A stretch of 64,000 nucleotides of DNA, taken from NCBI RefSeq assembly GCF_947486615.1, contig NZ_CANKUD010000003.1, forward strand, positions 186,001-250,000, written 5' to 3'. The stretch's first letter is position 1. Each line of letters starts with the position of its first letter. Shown piece by piece: positions 24,601 to 33,961 of this stretch. The stretch is from an uncultured Modestobacter sp. Its GTDB lineage: Bacteria; Actinomycetota; Actinomycetes; Mycobacteriales; Geodermatophilaceae. The position numbers and the translations under genes are program-made. The notes below the pieces were generated by a model. The model was not told where the DNA came from. It was given only the letters and a program-made list of their open reading frames with translations, and searched no databases.

Positions 24601-24803
24601 GGGGTGCTCACCATCAGGTTGCCGCTGCCGACGTCGACCTGGGCGTTGATCTGGTCGCCGATAGTGAACGGCACCCGAGAGGCACCAGGCCGGGGGCCGA
24701 TGCCGACGTCGGGGGACACCTGGCTGGTCAGCGTCGCCGAGCTGGTGCAGCCGGTGCTGTCGCAGTGCTCGGCGCGGTACTCGTAGGGCTGCTGGATGCT
24801 CAA
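21660..24803 (-). CDS. RHS/YD-repeat protein body with short hydrophobic C-terminal tip
   Basis: About 1,048 codons. The N-terminal region is a DUF6531-like lead-in (INAQVDVGSGNLMVSTPQLT, GDLSVGSVYNSTSRAGTRFS). It is followed by some 15-20 YD repeats (YDxxGRxT, e.g. FGYDADGRRTDTWTN, YDDAGRLTSRLDPSGAT). The RHS core ends with LIKFGQRWYDPNTGRFTQQD and YEYAGGNPVNYVDPTG. After PTG come only about 55 residues (ESFLGCLGTSLVAVGALGAF and on), mostly hydrophobic and of different base composition. RHS shells enclose C-terminal toxins in polymorphic toxin systems. The frame opens at a TTG (24803) overlapping the stop of the upstream signal-peptide piece; without that piece the body would lack an export signal. 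Confidence 0.88.
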   Translation of the reverse strand: MSIQQPYEYRAEHCDSTGCTSSATLTSQVSPDVGIGPRPGASRVPFTIGDQINAQVDVGSGNLMVSTPQLTVPRVAGDLSVGSVYNSTSRAGTRFSTSLSSGWRLSTGSDVYLRHEGITGAVTYYGDNGLTGVFLPAGGDTYSSPAGFKMTLTGNSRAGWTLTDHASADKRTFNAAGQLTALTDRNGNATTFTYNGAALTSIVGDSGPVTARTLKVSTASGSKRITRIQQNPQYERGGSPRWASYSYNSAGQLASITDALGRVTRFDHGSQGNLNAVTAPGGAVTRFTYDGLGRVLTITQPTGEAGVPAVTRFTYSDTATAMADPNTGQGGDATKVPHTSYEHTTDGMKLIAKATDPTGNVREASYTPLLDVASASDSAGSTSFGYDAAVNSGESLTGVTGATGATSSFSYGNSGPAQFQPSSGTDAQGNASTYTYSGAGNRLSAANADGVQATVTYNTDGTVATATSPSGAVTSYTYDANKQLTGITPPADSTLEARAYAYDEFGRMRTYTSGRGITQTYTYDALDRLTKTATSNGGGAVTYDYDDAGRLTSRLDPSGATTMSYDPLGRLTSRVHSMNDLTLEYSYDKTGNLVTATDPGGTTTYAYDHRNLVTRMTLPNNQLIDFGYDADGRRTDTWTNVNAGHTRWAAHTRTDYDAAGRVARVWTSTSNPWSGTSNDATRPSDLSYTYASNGTACSGGQPEGTDTALRQSMTDHTTGLTTTYCYDTANRLTSATTPGGDTFTYSYDVNGNRTQQTKNGAVVDTQTVNAADQLTMTGYAHDESGNTTSSPELGTITYNATEQMTQRESAAGRATYSYAGTNQVEMLTMAKPGDTRTITYGRNDANGLPLIGAYNAEGGTSYIAHDPNGTPVAIRAFTGQTHYYAEDGLGSTTALINQDGNTTGLYDYDPSGEVTIAASPSTGVVRVNPFRYAGGTYDYTSNLIKFGQRWYDPNTGRFTQQDALETLADPTRANRYEYAGGNPVNYVDPTGESFLGCLGTSLVAVGALGAFAAAPFTLGASAGAYVAVASLGATSIGSDLLVLDQCF

Positions 24804-25159
24804 CCTGCCCGCAGCGAAGCACTTCCGGTCGCCCCGCTCACAGTGGGCACGCTGACGGTGGCACCGTCGAGCAGGTCCCACGTCGCAGAGCCCACGGTGC
24901 GGGCATAGAACTTCAATGACGCCGAGCCGGTACCGGGGGTCGTGGTCGCCGCGCGCAGCACCGGCCGCACCGACTCGGTGAACGCCGGCGACACGTTCGG
25001 GGGGCTGGCCGGGGCGGCCGATACGGCGGATGCCTGCCCCATCACCACCGCGGCGGTGACGGCGCCGACCGTGGCCAGCCGGCGGACCCGCGCACGAGCA
25101 CGCCCCCCGCCAGGGGACGAAGACAGCAGAGGACCAGGAACGAGCACGGCACACCTCAC
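24800..25159 (-). CDS. Signal peptide and N-terminal piece of the RHS protein, out of frame with its body
   Basis: A 119-codon frame from a GTG at 25159. It encodes a signal peptide (RRLATVGAVTAAVVMGQASA, cleavage near SAA) and a mature beta-rich segment (SPAFTESVRPVLRAATTTPG, SASLKFYARTVGSATW). It stops at TGA 24800-24802, where the RHS body continues in another frame with LSIQQPYEYRAEHCDSTGC. The two pieces join as one typical actinobacterial RHS N-terminus if a single base is added near 24803, for example RAG-x-LSIQQPYEYRAE. A frameshift mutation, a sequencing error, ribosomal slippage, or TTGA coupling with an internal start are all possible. Confidence 0.6.
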   Translation of the reverse strand: MRCAVLVPGPLLSSSPGGGRARARVRRLATVGAVTAAVVMGQASAVSAAPASPPNVSPAFTESVRPVLRAATTTPGTGSASLKFYARTVGSATWDLLDGATVSVPTVSGATGSASLRAG

Positions 25160-25471
25160 CGGAGACGCAGGAAGTCGGATCGAACGACGTGCGATCGCCC
25201 CGGCCGGAGGCGCTCAGATCGAGACCTTGGCAGTAGCTGTGAGTCAGCGCAAGGTCGCGTTGCGTCCAATCTGGCTGCGCACACAATGTGGCTGCTTTCT
25301 TACTCTGTGCTGATATCGGCGCGCTGACCAGCGAAGATTTCTGAACCCACAGGTCTCGGATGGAAGTCGATGCCGGAGCGAGCCGTTCCGTGTCATCGGC
25401 TCGGCGCCAGTCCGCAGCCTCCGGCCTGACCAACTCGTCGACTGCGATGGCCTCGCCCTTTCGGCGCCCCC
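25160..25471. other. Upstream region of the RHS gene, no gene seen
   Basis: This 312-bp gap between the RHS start and the stop of the esterase gene has noticeably lower GC than its surroundings. Minus-strand open frame continues through it but reads as low-complexity Arg/Ser without family resemblance. It should contain the RHS promoter; I see no convincing -35/-10 pair or hairpin. Confidence 0.4.
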
Positions 25472-26164
25472 TCAGGCCCGGCCTGCCGGGCTGCCGAGCC
25501 ACCAGTCCAGGCCGGCGGTGACCAGCTCCGGCGTGACCGCGTGCCCACCGTCGAACTCCCCGTAGGTGACGTCGTAGCCGTCGGCCAGCAGCTCGGCGGA
25601 GACCCGCCGGCCGCACCGGTCGACCGGCAGCACCCGGTCGTGCGTGCCGTGGCTGACCCAGAACCGCGGCCGGCCGTACCGGCCGGGCGAGGAGACGAAG
25701 CCCGGGGAGAAGGCCAGCACCTCCGGTGCCAGCTCGCCGTTGGCCACCCCGATGGACAGCGCGTAGGACGCGCCGTCGGAGAAGCCGGCCAGCGCCACCC
25801 GGGTGACCGGCGTGGTGGTGAACACCTGCGCCAGCGCGGCGTCCAGGACGGCGACGTCCCGCCCCAGGCCGCCGGCGATCAGGTCCCAGGTGCTGGCCGC
25901 CGCGGTGGGCGCCAGGACCAGCACCCCGCGGGCGGCGGCGAACGCGCCGACGGCGGCCAGCGACTGCTCCGCCGTCCCGCCCGCGCCGTGGAAGAAGACC
26001 AGCAGCGGCCGGGGCACCGGCTCGCCCGGCGGGACGCCGAGCAGCACCTCCGCCTCCGGTCCCAGGTCCAGCCGGGAGACCCCGGGACCGGGCGCCGTCC
26101 CGGTCGGCTGCTGGGTGGGGCGGCTGTCGAGGCGGCCGTCCGCCGCGCGCGAGGAAGGAGACAC
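25472..26164 (-). CDS. Alpha/beta hydrolase, phospholipase/carboxylesterase type
   Basis: A 230-residue alpha/beta hydrolase. PRPLLVFFHGAGGTAEQS is the oxyanion-hole strand (HGAGG). The nucleophile elbow is VALAGFSDGASYALSIG (G-F-S-D-G). The Asp of the triad lies in VSHGTHDRVLPVDRC and the His in YGEFDGGHAVTPEL. The layout matches the small phospholipase/carboxylesterase and LpqC-like families that cut short-chain or aryl esters. No signal peptide is seen. GTG at 26164 follows GGGGAGTGCG. It stands alone on the minus strand with gaps of over 120 bp on both sides. Confidence 0.85.
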   Translation of the reverse strand: MSPSSRAADGRLDSRPTQQPTGTAPGPGVSRLDLGPEAEVLLGVPPGEPVPRPLLVFFHGAGGTAEQSLAAVGAFAAARGVLVLAPTAAASTWDLIAGGLGRDVAVLDAALAQVFTTTPVTRVALAGFSDGASYALSIGVANGELAPEVLAFSPGFVSSPGRYGRPRFWVSHGTHDRVLPVDRCGRRVSAELLADGYDVTYGEFDGGHAVTPELVTAGLDWWLGSPAGRA

Positions 26165-26287
26165 CGCACTCCCCTACCCCGGACGACGCGCCCGCACGGC
26201 CCGGGGGGAAGGTGGGGTGACGGGCGACCCGTGGCGGCTCCCGGGCCTGGACAGTGGGGCGGTGGACCAGCGGGTGCGGTGACCCGG

Positions 26288-26953
26288 TCAGCGGTCGGTG
26301 GGCTCCACGATGTGCACCCGGACGGCGCGGAACTGGGCCGGGGTGGTCAGCAGCACGGCCTTGGTGGGCTCGCCGACGTCCAGCGGGCCCAGCCGTGGCA
26401 GCTCGGCGAGCGGGCGCAGCCGGGGGTCGGTGAGCACCTCGGCGGCCAGGCCCTTGTCCCCGCCGGTGGCCAGTGCGAGCACCTCGCCGGCGTGCGGCAG
26501 CAGCACCCGGGCAGCGGTGTCCGCGGCGTGGCTGACGACGGCGTCGGTCTGGTGGCCCCGCCGCCGGGCGAACCGCTGCTGCGACCAGCCGCCGGCCGCG
26601 GTGCGCCCCTGCACCTGCCGGGCGTCGACCTTGGAGACCACCAGCTCCGGGCCGTCGAACACCCCCACCGCCCAGCGGCCACGCCGCACCAGCAGGACGG
26701 CGGTCCGCCGGGGCACCCGGGCCGCCGCGGTGAACGCGGTCAGCGGCGCCGGATCCGGCGTCCAGCCGTAGGGGGCGGTCAGCACGACGGTGGTGCTGTC
26801 CTGGCAGGTCACCGTGAGCACGCCGGCGTCGTCGGCCCGCACGTCGGTGAAGGCGCCGTGCCGCTGCGCGACGCCGTCGAGCCAGCGGTCCAGCCGTTCG
26901 GGCGCGACGCCGAGCACCCGGCCCCCGCCGGCGGCAGGCCGGGGGCCCGTCAC
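26288..26953 (-). CDS. acVLRF1-type peptidyl-tRNA hydrolase (eRF1/Vms1-like)
   Basis: A 221-residue protein resembling the actinobacterial VLRF1 family. The key loop is QGRTAAGGWSQQRFARRRGH, comparable to the GGQ-like release loop of eRF1 and the catalytic loop of Vms1/ANKZF1. Upstream VLLVRRGRWAVGVFDGPELV and downstream LLPHAGEVLALATGGDKGLA plus PRLGPLDVGEPTKAVLLTTP fit the RNase H-like fold. Vms1 frees nascent peptides from tRNA on split ribosomes, so this protein probably rescues stalled translation products in the cytoplasm. It lies 10 bp downstream of the iminopeptidase gene and likely shares its transcript. Confidence 0.8.
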   Translation of the reverse strand: MTGPRPAAGGGRVLGVAPERLDRWLDGVAQRHGAFTDVRADDAGVLTVTCQDSTTVVLTAPYGWTPDPAPLTAFTAAARVPRRTAVLLVRRGRWAVGVFDGPELVVSKVDARQVQGRTAAGGWSQQRFARRRGHQTDAVVSHAADTAARVLLPHAGEVLALATGGDKGLAAEVLTDPRLRPLAELPRLGPLDVGEPTKAVLLTTPAQFRAVRVHIVEPTDR

Positions 26954-26963
26954 GAGGGCAGCA

Positions 26964-28223
26964 TCACGGGTGGTCGGCGCGCCAGGCCAGCAGCCGGTCG
27001 AGCACGTCCCCGGTGCGCAGGCCGTCGTGCTCGAACTCGTTGGTCACCCAGGTGCGCACGTTGCCCACCCGGGCCGCGGTCTCCAGCGACAGCCCGGCGT
27101 CGACGTACATGTCGTCGGCGTAGACGGCCGCGTCGACCGGGACGTCGTTGTCCGCCAGCCGCGCCGGGTCGTAGAGCGGCGGGAACTCCGGCACCTCGGC
27201 CAGCGCGTGCGCCGCCGGGCCGAAGGGCCGCAGCGACGCGACCTCGTCGAACATCCAGGGGAAGACCATCTCGCCGGTGAACAGCAGCGGACGCCGGTCC
27301 GCGTCGAACTCCGGCCCGCGCTCGGCCTCCGCCGCCCACCCCGTCGCCCCGGGGCCGCTGGCGTAGATGACCTCCTGCAGCGTCATGTACAGCGGGTTGT
27401 CCCAGTAGGAGGTGCGCTGCGCGACGGCGTCCAAGAACCCGTCGGAGAGCTCGCTGTCGGTGTCGAACGCCTCGTCGAGCAGCCAGTGCAGCTCCTCGGC
27501 TCCGGACAGGGTGCCCAGCGCGTGGCCGAGGGTCTGCAGCCGCCGCACGGTGAGCCGGTCGCCGTCGGGCAGGTGCACCGGGGCGGCGTCCAGCCGGTCG
27601 GCGACCGCCGCCAGCCGGCCCGCGTCGGCGGGGTACCGGGCGGAGAACTGCCGGTTCTTCGCCGCCACCCGCGGCCAGGTGCGCCGGTAGACCTCCCGGG
27701 GGCCGGCGGTGAGGCCGGCCAGCCCGCCGGTGACCAGGCAGCGGTCCAGCGCCTCGGGGGCGGTGGACAGGTAGCTCAGCGTCAGGAAGCCGCCGTAGCT
27801 CTGCCCCAGCGTCGTCCACCGCCGACCGCCGTAGACGGTGCGGCGCAGCTCCTCGGCGTCCCGGACGATCGAGTCGGCCCGGAAGGCCAGCAGGTGGCGC
27901 GCCGCATCCGCCGGGTCGGGGAAGGCGCTGATCCGGCGCCCGGTGACCCGGGAGCTGCGGCCGGTGCCCCGCTGGTCGAGCAGCACCACCCGGAAGTCGC
28001 GCAGCGCCCGGTCGAGCCAGCCGCCGGTGGTGGGCCGGGGCGCCTTGCCGCCCGGCCCGCCCTGCAGGAAGAGCAGCAGCGGGAGGTCGTCGTCCCGGCG
28101 GTCGGGGGCGACCAGCTCGCGGGCGAAGACGGTGATCGTGCCGGCGTCCGGGTCGCCCCAGTGCAGCGGCACCGGCACCTCGTGCTCCCGGACGAGCGCA
28201 CCGGGGATCGCGTACCCGGCCAT
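26964..28223 (-). CDS. Proline iminopeptidase-like alpha/beta hydrolase (S33)
   Basis: A 419-residue protein of the S33 prolyl aminopeptidase family. Features are LLLFLQGGPGGKAPRP (the HGGPG-type oxyanion loop, here QGGPGG), VVLLDQRGTGRSSRVTGR (the conserved DQRGxGxS) and the nucleophile elbow WTTLGQSYGGFLTLSYL. DDMYVDAGLSLETAARVGN holds the likely acid and TNEFEHDGLRTGDVLDRLL the His. It would remove N-terminal proline from peptides in the cytoplasm. The ATG at 28223 overlaps the MFS gene's stop by one base (TGATG), so they are coupled. The MFS gene may supply or export its substrate; this is inference. Confidence 0.88.
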   Translation of the reverse strand: MAGYAIPGALVREHEVPVPLHWGDPDAGTITVFARELVAPDRRDDDLPLLLFLQGGPGGKAPRPTTGGWLDRALRDFRVVLLDQRGTGRSSRVTGRRISAFPDPADAARHLLAFRADSIVRDAEELRRTVYGGRRWTTLGQSYGGFLTLSYLSTAPEALDRCLVTGGLAGLTAGPREVYRRTWPRVAAKNRQFSARYPADAGRLAAVADRLDAAPVHLPDGDRLTVRRLQTLGHALGTLSGAEELHWLLDEAFDTDSELSDGFLDAVAQRTSYWDNPLYMTLQEVIYASGPGATGWAAEAERGPEFDADRRPLLFTGEMVFPWMFDEVASLRPFGPAAHALAEVPEFPPLYDPARLADNDVPVDAAVYADDMYVDAGLSLETAARVGNVRTWVTNEFEHDGLRTGDVLDRLLAWRADHP

Positions 28224-29437
28224 CAGCGGGCCAGCGCCGCGGTGGCGGCGTGCTCGGCGGGGACGTGCAGGCAGCGCTGCCCGAACGCCACCGCGATCGC
28301 GGCCAGCCCGGCGGCGACGGTGGCGACCAGGAAGCTGGCGTTGGCGCCCACCGAGTCGACGATCTTCCCGGCCGCCGAGGCACCGACCGCCACGCCCAGG
28401 GCGAGGGCGGTGCCGATCCAGGTGAACGCCTCGGTCACGGCCGACCGCGGCACCAGCACCTCCGCCAGCGTGAACGCGCTGATCAGCGAGGGCGAGACGG
28501 CGATGCCGGCGAGCACCACCACCGGCAGCATCACCCAGTAGCTGGAGATCAGCGCCAGCGGCACGGTCAGCACGGTCAGCACCGCCAGGGCCGCGACCAG
28601 CCGGTGGCGCAGCGGCACCTTCCAGTGCACCGTGCCCCAGCCGATGCCGGCCAGCATCGACCCGGCGGCCAGCCCGGCGATCAGCAGCCCGGACAGCGAG
28701 CGGGCGCCCACCTCGTCGGCGAAGGCGACCAGCCCGATCTCCAGACTGCCGAGGATCGCCCCGACGGCGGCCCCGACCACGAACAGCACCCGCAGGCCCT
28801 GCACCCGCATGGCCGAGGCCCCGCGGCGGTGCTCGTGCTCGGCCGGGGGCGGCTCGGTGTGGCCCTGCGCGGCGAACAGCAGGCTGCCGACCGCGGCCAG
28901 GGTGAAGGCGGTGACCACGCCGGAGGTGGTGTGCCCGGTGGTGGACAGGAAGGTGACCAGCACCGGCCCGACGATGAAGACGAACTCGTCGACCACCGAC
29001 TCCATCGCCAGCGCGGTGGGCAGCCGGGGCGTACCGCGCAGCAGGTGCGTCCAGCGCACCCGGATCATCGAGGAGACCGGCGGGATGCTCGCCCCGGCCA
29101 GGGCCGCGGTGAGGAAGACGCTCCACAGCGGCCAGTCGGCGCGCACGGAGAACAGGAAGCCGACGCCGGAGACGACGAAGATAGCCAGCACCCCGAGCAG
29201 CACCCGGCGCTGGGCGTGGGTGTCGGCGAGCCGCCCGATGAACGGCCCGGAGATCGCCGTGGCCACGGCCCCGACCGCGGCGACCGCACCGCCCAGCCCG
29301 TAGGAGCCGGTCTCGGACTGGACCAGCAGCACGCTGCCCAGCCCGATCATCGACAGCGGCAGCCGCCCGATGAACGCCGCCAGCACCATCGGCAGGGCGT
29401 GCGGGGTCCGCAGCACGTGCAGGTACGGGTTGGGCAC
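28223..29437 (-). CDS. MFS transporter, 12 spans
   Basis: A 404-residue major facilitator protein. SMIGLGSVLLVQSETGSYGL leads into helix 2, and the loop 2-3 motif GPFIGRLADTHAQRRVLLG follows. Twelve hydrophobic spans can be traced, with a polar central loop (GHTEPPPAEHEHRRGASAMR). Motifs in the second half (GTVHWKVPLRHRLVAALA) agree with the drug/metabolite efflux-type families. The substrate is unknown. GTG at 29437 is chosen. It is the upstream gene of the MFS-iminopeptidase-acVLRF1 operon and begins after the pckG terminator. Confidence 0.85.
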   Translation of the reverse strand: MPNPYLHVLRTPHALPMVLAAFIGRLPLSMIGLGSVLLVQSETGSYGLGGAVAAVGAVATAISGPFIGRLADTHAQRRVLLGVLAIFVVSGVGFLFSVRADWPLWSVFLTAALAGASIPPVSSMIRVRWTHLLRGTPRLPTALAMESVVDEFVFIVGPVLVTFLSTTGHTTSGVVTAFTLAAVGSLLFAAQGHTEPPPAEHEHRRGASAMRVQGLRVLFVVGAAVGAILGSLEIGLVAFADEVGARSLSGLLIAGLAAGSMLAGIGWGTVHWKVPLRHRLVAALAVLTVLTVPLALISSYWVMLPVVVLAGIAVSPSLISAFTLAEVLVPRSAVTEAFTWIGTALALGVAVGASAAGKIVDSVGANASFLVATVAAGLAAIAVAFGQRCLHVPAEHAATAALAR

Positions 29438-29550
29438 GAGCGAACTGGCTCCGGGGTGTGGGGGATGCCTCGGGACGGGCGGGCCGCCGTCACGCTAACC
29501 GACCGGACGCCCACCCGCGGGACGACGCGGACGATGTCGTCTCCGACGGC

Positions 29551-29597
29551 GACGAGGCCCCGCCCCCGACCACGCTGTCGGGGAACGGGGCCTCGTC
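29551..29597 (-). terminator. Long hairpin terminator after pckG
   Basis: Outer arms GACGAGGCCCCG (29551-29562) and CGGGGCCTCGTC (29586-29597) enclose a second perfect pair CCCCGAC/GTCGGGG (29564-29570, 29577-29583). The hairpin lies 70 bp beyond the pckG stop and ahead of the MFS gene. Confidence 0.85.
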
Positions 29598-29667
29598 CGA
29601 GGGCCAGATCGGCGTGGCGACGCTGCCACGCCGTCCGACCCGGTCCAGGGGCTGGGCCGGCCAGGAG

Positions 29668-31482
<1,815 letters not shown>

Positions 31483-31570
31483 GGCGTCTCCTCCTTCGGG
31501 GCGCACCGGCGCGGGCGCCGACGCTTGCTCACGGGCGGTCCCCCGGCCGCAGCGTCGGGGCCGGGGAATC

Positions 31571-31600
31571 AGGTGAGACTACTCGTATAGGACGTCTACC
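31571..31600. promoter_or_regulatory. Possible promoter region between pckG and the OYE gene
   Basis: The only AT-richer patch in the 180-bp divergent gap is actcgtatag/gacgtctacc. TATAGG on the plus strand or TATACG on the minus strand could serve as a -10 element. No -35 element is clear. Confidence 0.25.
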
Positions 31601-31661
31601 TGCAGTGTGACGTGGGTCGCCCCTGGGATGCCGGACGGCGGCCGCCTGGTTGGGTGGCACC

Positions 31662-32831
31662 GTGACCGGACCTCACCTGCTGCAGCCCCTGACCCTGCGC
31701 GGGGTCACCCTCCCCAACCGCCTCGCCGTCGCCCCGATGTGCCAGTACAACGTGACGGACGGCGTCGTGGGCGACTACCACCTGGTGCACCTGGGCCGAT
31801 TCGCCCTCGGCGGCTTCGGCCTGGTGATGGTGGAGGCCACCGGCGTCACCGCCGACGGGCGGATCAGCCCCGGCGACGTCGGCCTGTGGGACGACGGGCA
31901 GGTGCCCGGCCTGGCCCGGGTCGCCGCCTTCCTCCGCGAGCACGGCAGCGTCCCGGCGATCCAGCTCGCCCACGCCGGCGGCAAGGCCAGCACCCTGCGC
32001 CCCTGGGACGGCAGTGGTCAGGTCACTCCCGAGAACGCCCGCCCCGGCGACGTGCCGTGGACGCCGGTCTCCCCCAGCGGCGTGCCGATGGGCGAGGGCT
32101 GGTCGGCCCCGCACCCGCTGTCGCTCGAGGAGCTGGACGGCGTGCGCGAGGCCTTCGTCGCCGCGGCCCGCCGCTCGCTGGCCGCCGGCTACCAGGTCGT
32201 CGAGGTGCACGCCGCCCACGGCTACCTGCTCAACCAGTTCCTCTCCCCGCTGACCAACACCCGCACCGACGCCTACGGCGGCTCCCGGGAGAACCGGATG
32301 CGGTTCCCGCTGGAGGTGGTCGCCGCCGTCCGCGAGGTGTGGCCGACCGACCTGCCGCTGATGGTGCGGGTCTCCGCCGTCGACGCCACCCGCGACGGGG
32401 TCACCCTGGAGGACACCATCGCCTTCGCCCGCGAGCTCAAGGCGCTGGGCGTGGACGCGATCGACGTCTCCGGCGGCGGCATCGGGCCGGGCTGGGAGCA
32501 CCCGATCGGCTACGGCTACCAGGTGCCGTTCGCCGCGGCGATCCGCGAGCAGGCCGACATCCCGACGATGGCGGTCGGGCTGCTGGTCGACCCGCAGCAG
32601 GCGGAGGCGGTCGTCGCCGGCGGGCAGGCCGACCTGGTCGCCGTGGCCCGCGAGGCGCAGGACGACCCGAACTTCGCCCTGCACGCCGCCCGGGCGCTGA
32701 CCGGCTCCTACGAGACCTACCCGGTGCAGGCCGGCCCGCGCCTGGCCTCCCGTGACCGGCTGCTCGGCCGACTGGGCCCGTGGACCGGCCCGGACCCGGT
32801 CCAGGTCGAGCAGCCCACCGCCCAGGCCTGA
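31662..32831 (+). CDS. Old Yellow Enzyme family NADH:flavin oxidoreductase (YqjM-like)
   Basis: A 389-residue FMN-dependent ene-reductase with a TIM barrel. VTLPNRLAVAPMCQYNVTDG gives the Cys near FMN typical of YqjM-like enzymes. IQLAHAGGKASTLRPW contains the FMN-binding Gln and His. VVEVHAAHGYLLNQFLSP has the paired substrate His residues. NTRTDAYGGSRENRMRFPLE and the late VGLLVDPQQAEAVV/DLVAVAREAQDDPNFAL are phosphate-binding segments. It reduces activated C=C bonds using NAD(P)H in the cytoplasm. GTG at 31662 is chosen; a TTG at 31650 is in frame. Confidence 0.93.
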   Translation: MTGPHLLQPLTLRGVTLPNRLAVAPMCQYNVTDGVVGDYHLVHLGRFALGGFGLVMVEATGVTADGRISPGDVGLWDDGQVPGLARVAAFLREHGSVPAIQLAHAGGKASTLRPWDGSGQVTPENARPGDVPWTPVSPSGVPMGEGWSAPHPLSLEELDGVREAFVAAARRSLAAGYQVVEVHAAHGYLLNQFLSPLTNTRTDAYGGSRENRMRFPLEVVAAVREVWPTDLPLMVRVSAVDATRDGVTLEDTIAFARELKALGVDAIDVSGGGIGPGWEHPIGYGYQVPFAAAIREQADIPTMAVGLLVDPQQAEAVVAGGQADLVAVAREAQDDPNFALHAARALTGSYETYPVQAGPRLASRDRLLGRLGPWTGPDPVQVEQPTAQA

Positions 32832-32918
32832 CGGCGGCCCACCCTCGCGGCCACCGGCTGAGGGTGGCGCGAGCCCGCGGTCGGTCGTGGTGGACCGCGG
32901 GCCGGCCTGTCCGTTGAG

Positions 32919-33482
32919 ATGAGGCCCATGCCGCAGCCCGTTCTCCGCACCGAGCGACTCCAGCTGGTCCCGTTGGCCGACGAGCACCTGGAGTCCGAGG
33001 TCGAGCTGGACGGCCACCCCGAGGTGATGCGGTACCTGGAGCCACGTCCGCGGACCCGGGAGCAGGTCGAGGAGTTCCACCGCCGCCGGCTGGCGCTCGC
33101 CACCGAGGCCTCCGGGCTCGGCTTCTGGGCCGGGACCGCGGCGGGCGAGTTCGTCGGGTGGTGGCTGCTGGACGTGGTGCCGGGTGACGACCGGCAGGCG
33201 GAGCTGGGCTACCGGCTGTCGATGCGGTGGTGGCGTCAGGGGCTGGCCAGCGAAGGGGCTCGGGAGCTGCTCCGGCACGCGTTCGGTGACCTGGGACTGA
33301 CCCGGGTGATCGCGCAGACCATGGCCGTCAACGCCGGCTCACGGGCGACGATGGCCGCGGTCGGAATGGCCCATGTGCGCGACTTCCGGGCCGAGTTCGA
33401 CGAGCCCGTCCCCGGCGCCGAGCACGGCGAGGTGGAGTACGCGATCACCCGGGACCGGTGGCTGGCCGGTCAGCGACCGTAG
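32919..33482 (+). CDS. GNAT N-acetyltransferase, RimJ/RimL type
   Basis: A 187-residue acetyltransferase. VLRTERLQLVPLADEHLESE is the usual RimJ/RimL opening. AELGYRLSMRWWRQGLASEG is motif A with the CoA loop (Q-G-L-A-S-E-G), and GLTRVIAQTMAVNAGSRATM then MAAVGMAH is motif B. This group acetylates ribosomal protein N-termini or small substrates; the substrate is unknown. ATG 32919 and ATG 32928 are both possible starts. The last 13 bp overlap the end of the convergent SRPBCC gene. Confidence 0.85.
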   Translation: MRPMPQPVLRTERLQLVPLADEHLESEVELDGHPEVMRYLEPRPRTREQVEEFHRRRLALATEASGLGFWAGTAAGEFVGWWLLDVVPGDDRQAELGYRLSMRWWRQGLASEGARELLRHAFGDLGLTRVIAQTMAVNAGSRATMAAVGMAHVRDFRAEFDEPVPGAEHGEVEYAITRDRWLAGQRP

Positions 33483-33961
33483 GCAGGCCCGGTGGTGACG
33501 AGGAAGTCGTCCCAGCTGCCCGGCTGGGGGCCGCCGGAGACCTCGGCGGCGAACTTGTCCAGGTACCAGTGCCAGCCGAGCACGTAGTCGGTGACCTCGG
33601 TGCCGGCGGCGAAGACCTGGGTGAACAGCAACACCGTCTCCTCGCCCTCACGGCTGAGGTCCAGCTGCACCCGCCACCCCTCCTCGGTGTCCCAGTCGAC
33701 GACCAGCCGGTGGGGCGCGGCGCACTCCACGATCCGCATCGGCTCACCGACCGGCGTCTCCTCGTGGGTCATCGTGAAGGTGCCGCTGCCGCCGGCTCGC
33801 CGCTCGCCCTCGTAGGTGCCGATCCAGCGGGCCATCCGGTCGGGCTCGGTGAGCGCCGCCCAGACGTCCTCGATCGGGTCGGGCCAGCTGCGGCGGAACT
33901 GCAGCCGCACGCCCTCGGGCCCCTCGCTGACCTGCCCCAGCCGCTCGTCCTGCGTCGTCAT
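33470..33961 (-). CDS. SRPBCC/AHSA1-type protein, partner of an ArsR regulator
   Basis: A 163-residue activator-of-Hsp90-like (AHSA1) protein. FRRSWPDPIEDVWAALTEPD and RMARWIGTYEGERRAGGSGT are its signature start, and LVVDWDTEEGWRVQLDLSRE plus LGWHWYLDKFAAEV cover the rest of the fold. It binds a small hydrophobic ligand of unknown identity. The ATG overlaps the ArsR stop codon by four bases (ATGA). ArsR-SRPBCC pairs are common in actinobacteria and usually act as a linked sensor and regulator unit. Confidence 0.85.
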   Translation of the reverse strand: MTTQDERLGQVSEGPEGVRLQFRRSWPDPIEDVWAALTEPDRMARWIGTYEGERRAGGSGTFTMTHEETPVGEPMRIVECAAPHRLVVDWDTEEGWRVQLDLSREGEETVLLFTQVFAAGTEVTDYVLGWHWYLDKFAAEVSGGPQPGSWDDFLVTTGPAYGR

